Source: Candidatus Moranbacteria bacterium GW2011_GWE2_35_2-
GTDB taxonomy: Bacteria; Patescibacteriota; Minisyncoccia; Moranbacterales; UBA9337
Assembly: GCA_000990585.1 (NCBI GenBank)
Contig: LBQD01000001.1
Location: 271,276 to 304,101 of the forward strand
Direction: 5' to 3'
DNA: 32,826 nucleotides
Below, piece by piece: positions 32,043 to 32,826 of this stretch (the stretch's first letter is position 1; each line of letters opens with the position of its first letter). A program made the translations under genes and the position numbers. The notes under the pieces were generated by a model that saw nothing but the letters and a program-made list of their open reading frames with translations, searched no databases and was not told the DNA's origin.

Positions 32043-32826
32043 TTATCTCACTCTCACAACTACATATTTTGTATCCTTATTACCTACCTTATCATAGGCA
32101 GTGATGCGCATTGTATGTACTCCGGAAGGAGCATTCATAGGGATAATCATAGAAGCCGATTTCGTTTCTTTACTCTTGATAGCACCACCTATGAAAGAAT
32201 ATTTATAATGGTCAATTTTGTTATTATCCTTAGCTTTCCACCAAAGTTTTTCCCCTCTTGATTTTGTCAGAAAAGCAGGCAAATCGTATATGTCCGGATC
32301 TTCGGTATCAACCTTAACATAATATTTCGAAGATTCTTCTACTTCATTATCATTAACATCGTAAAATTTGAACTTAACCGAATAAGTAGCATCTTTTTTA
32401 GCTTTTACAGAAATTTTCCATTCACCTTTTTTAATATCCACATCTTTATATTCATCCCCATTTACATAGGCAACCACTTTTCCACCATTAAGTCCATCTA
32501 CTTCTCCCTTAAAGGAAAACTTTCTATCCCTGGCGTACATTTTCTTTGAAGATGAAATTTTTGTTCTTTTATCATCGGACTTTGATTTAAATTTTGGCTT
32601 TTCGACATCAATATCACTTTGTACAACCTCCGCCTCATCAACATCAACATCAACAGCGTCATCAGTATCATCATCCACAACAGGCGCACTGGCAACAGAA
32701 AAACCAATAGTAAAGTCCGTCGCACTAGCATTTTCCGAAGCATCTTGGCAACGAACATAATAATTATACGAATTTCCATCCGTTAATCCGGTAATAGTCT
32801 GAGAGTGGGAAGTTCCTCCAGTAGTA
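32043..32826 (-). CDS. partial secreted protein with FN3-like and Ig-like domains (5' end off window)
   Basis: The frame is open from the stop at 32043 to the window edge, giving the last 261 residues; a GTG at 32678 is inside the gene and not its start. It begins within a fibronectin-III-like module (TTGGTSHSQTITGLTDGNS, then YNYYVRCQDASENAS) that closely matches the one in the gene at 16086. An acidic linker follows (VVDDDTDDAVDVDVDEAE), then two Ig-like beta domains (FSFKGEVDGLNGGKVVAYVNG; and SGVHTMRITAYDKVGNKD at the end). It ends in VVVRVR with no tag, so it may be the surface partner or an unrelated adhesin. Its N terminus is not visible. Confidence 0.7.
   Translation of the reverse strand, partial: TTGGTSHSQTITGLTDGNSYNYYVRCQDASENASATDFTIGFSVASAPVVDDDTDDAVDVDVDEAEVVQSDIDVEKPKFKSKSDDKRTKISSSKKMYARDRKFSFKGEVDGLNGGKVVAYVNGDEYKDVDIKKGEWKISVKAKKDATYSVKFKFYDVNDNEVEESSKYYVKVDTEDPDIYDLPAFLTKSRGEKLWWKAKDNNKIDHYKYSFIGGAIKSKETKSASMIIPMNAPSGVHTMRITAYDKVGNKDTKYVVVRVR

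Noticed and set aside
32043-32678. Complete small gene starting at GTG 32678
   Set aside because: The frame stays open to the window edge and encodes a fibronectin-III-like module upstream, so the gene is a fragment of a larger one.
194-32826. Open reading frames on the plus strand and in alternative minus frames, up to about 225 codons
   Set aside because: All lie opposite or inside better genes with recognisable domains, have biased compositions typical of shadows, and show no family motifs.
1-32826. tRNA or rRNA genes
   Set aside because: I saw no cloverleaf-like segments with conserved TTCRANYC arms and no rRNA signatures, but this was a reading by eye.

Overview
The window is AT-rich bacterial DNA in which every gene I accept lies on the minus strand, so transcription runs from the right edge to the left. 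Compact gene spacing, stand-alone short aminoacyl-tRNA synthetases (a ProRS without its usual inserted editing domain, an archaeal-type AspRS), and secreted proteins ending in a dockerin-like segment together suggest a member of the Candidate Phyla Radiation (Patescibacteria), probably the Parcubacteria side. TGA is used as a stop codon. This placement is inference, because no rRNA or ribosomal protein gene is present.

Right half (about 16086-32826): one long operon-like run of nine complete secreted-protein genes, preceded by the 3' part of a tenth that runs off the right edge. All nine have signal peptides and end in nearly the same ~44-residue tag, which holds one calcium-loop motif of the type I dockerin kind. 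Eight of the nine carry a cysteine-rich DNIQNQDETGIDCGG segment before the tag. Six have a right-handed parallel beta-helix core, five of these with an IPT/TIG-like domain in front. Three have a different core that looks like a concanavalin-type beta-sandwich. The cores differ strongly while the gene ends are nearly identical, which points to repeated duplication with exchange of modules.

Middle (about 5415-16060): housekeeping genes in three apparent transcription units. The first is a coiled-coil protein, proS, rmuC and ispH, with a good promoter at 16032-16060. The second is a response-regulator receiver protein, archaeal-type aspS and an MFS transporter, ending at a strong terminator at 9129-9170. 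The third is scpA, scpB, a D,D-carboxypeptidase and mraY. A promoter, a hairpin with a strong Shine-Dalgarno-like stretch and the terminator between the MFS gene and scpA together look like a ~100-nt small RNA or an attenuator leader.

Left end (about 130-5400): a defence island. It holds an adenine DNA methyltransferase, an overlapping PD-(D/E)XK restriction endonuclease, a DUF6602-like nuclease, a HEPN-motif protein, radC, and a Phd/YefM antitoxin domain fused to an HsdR-N-like nuclease domain. Two related 28-bp palindromes, each containing a -10 box with a candidate -35 box 16 bp away, lie at the two ends of the island. They pair in the same way despite sequence differences, which suggests a shared regulator. 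A third, unrelated 32-bp perfect palindrome overlaps the promoter of the antitoxin fusion gene.
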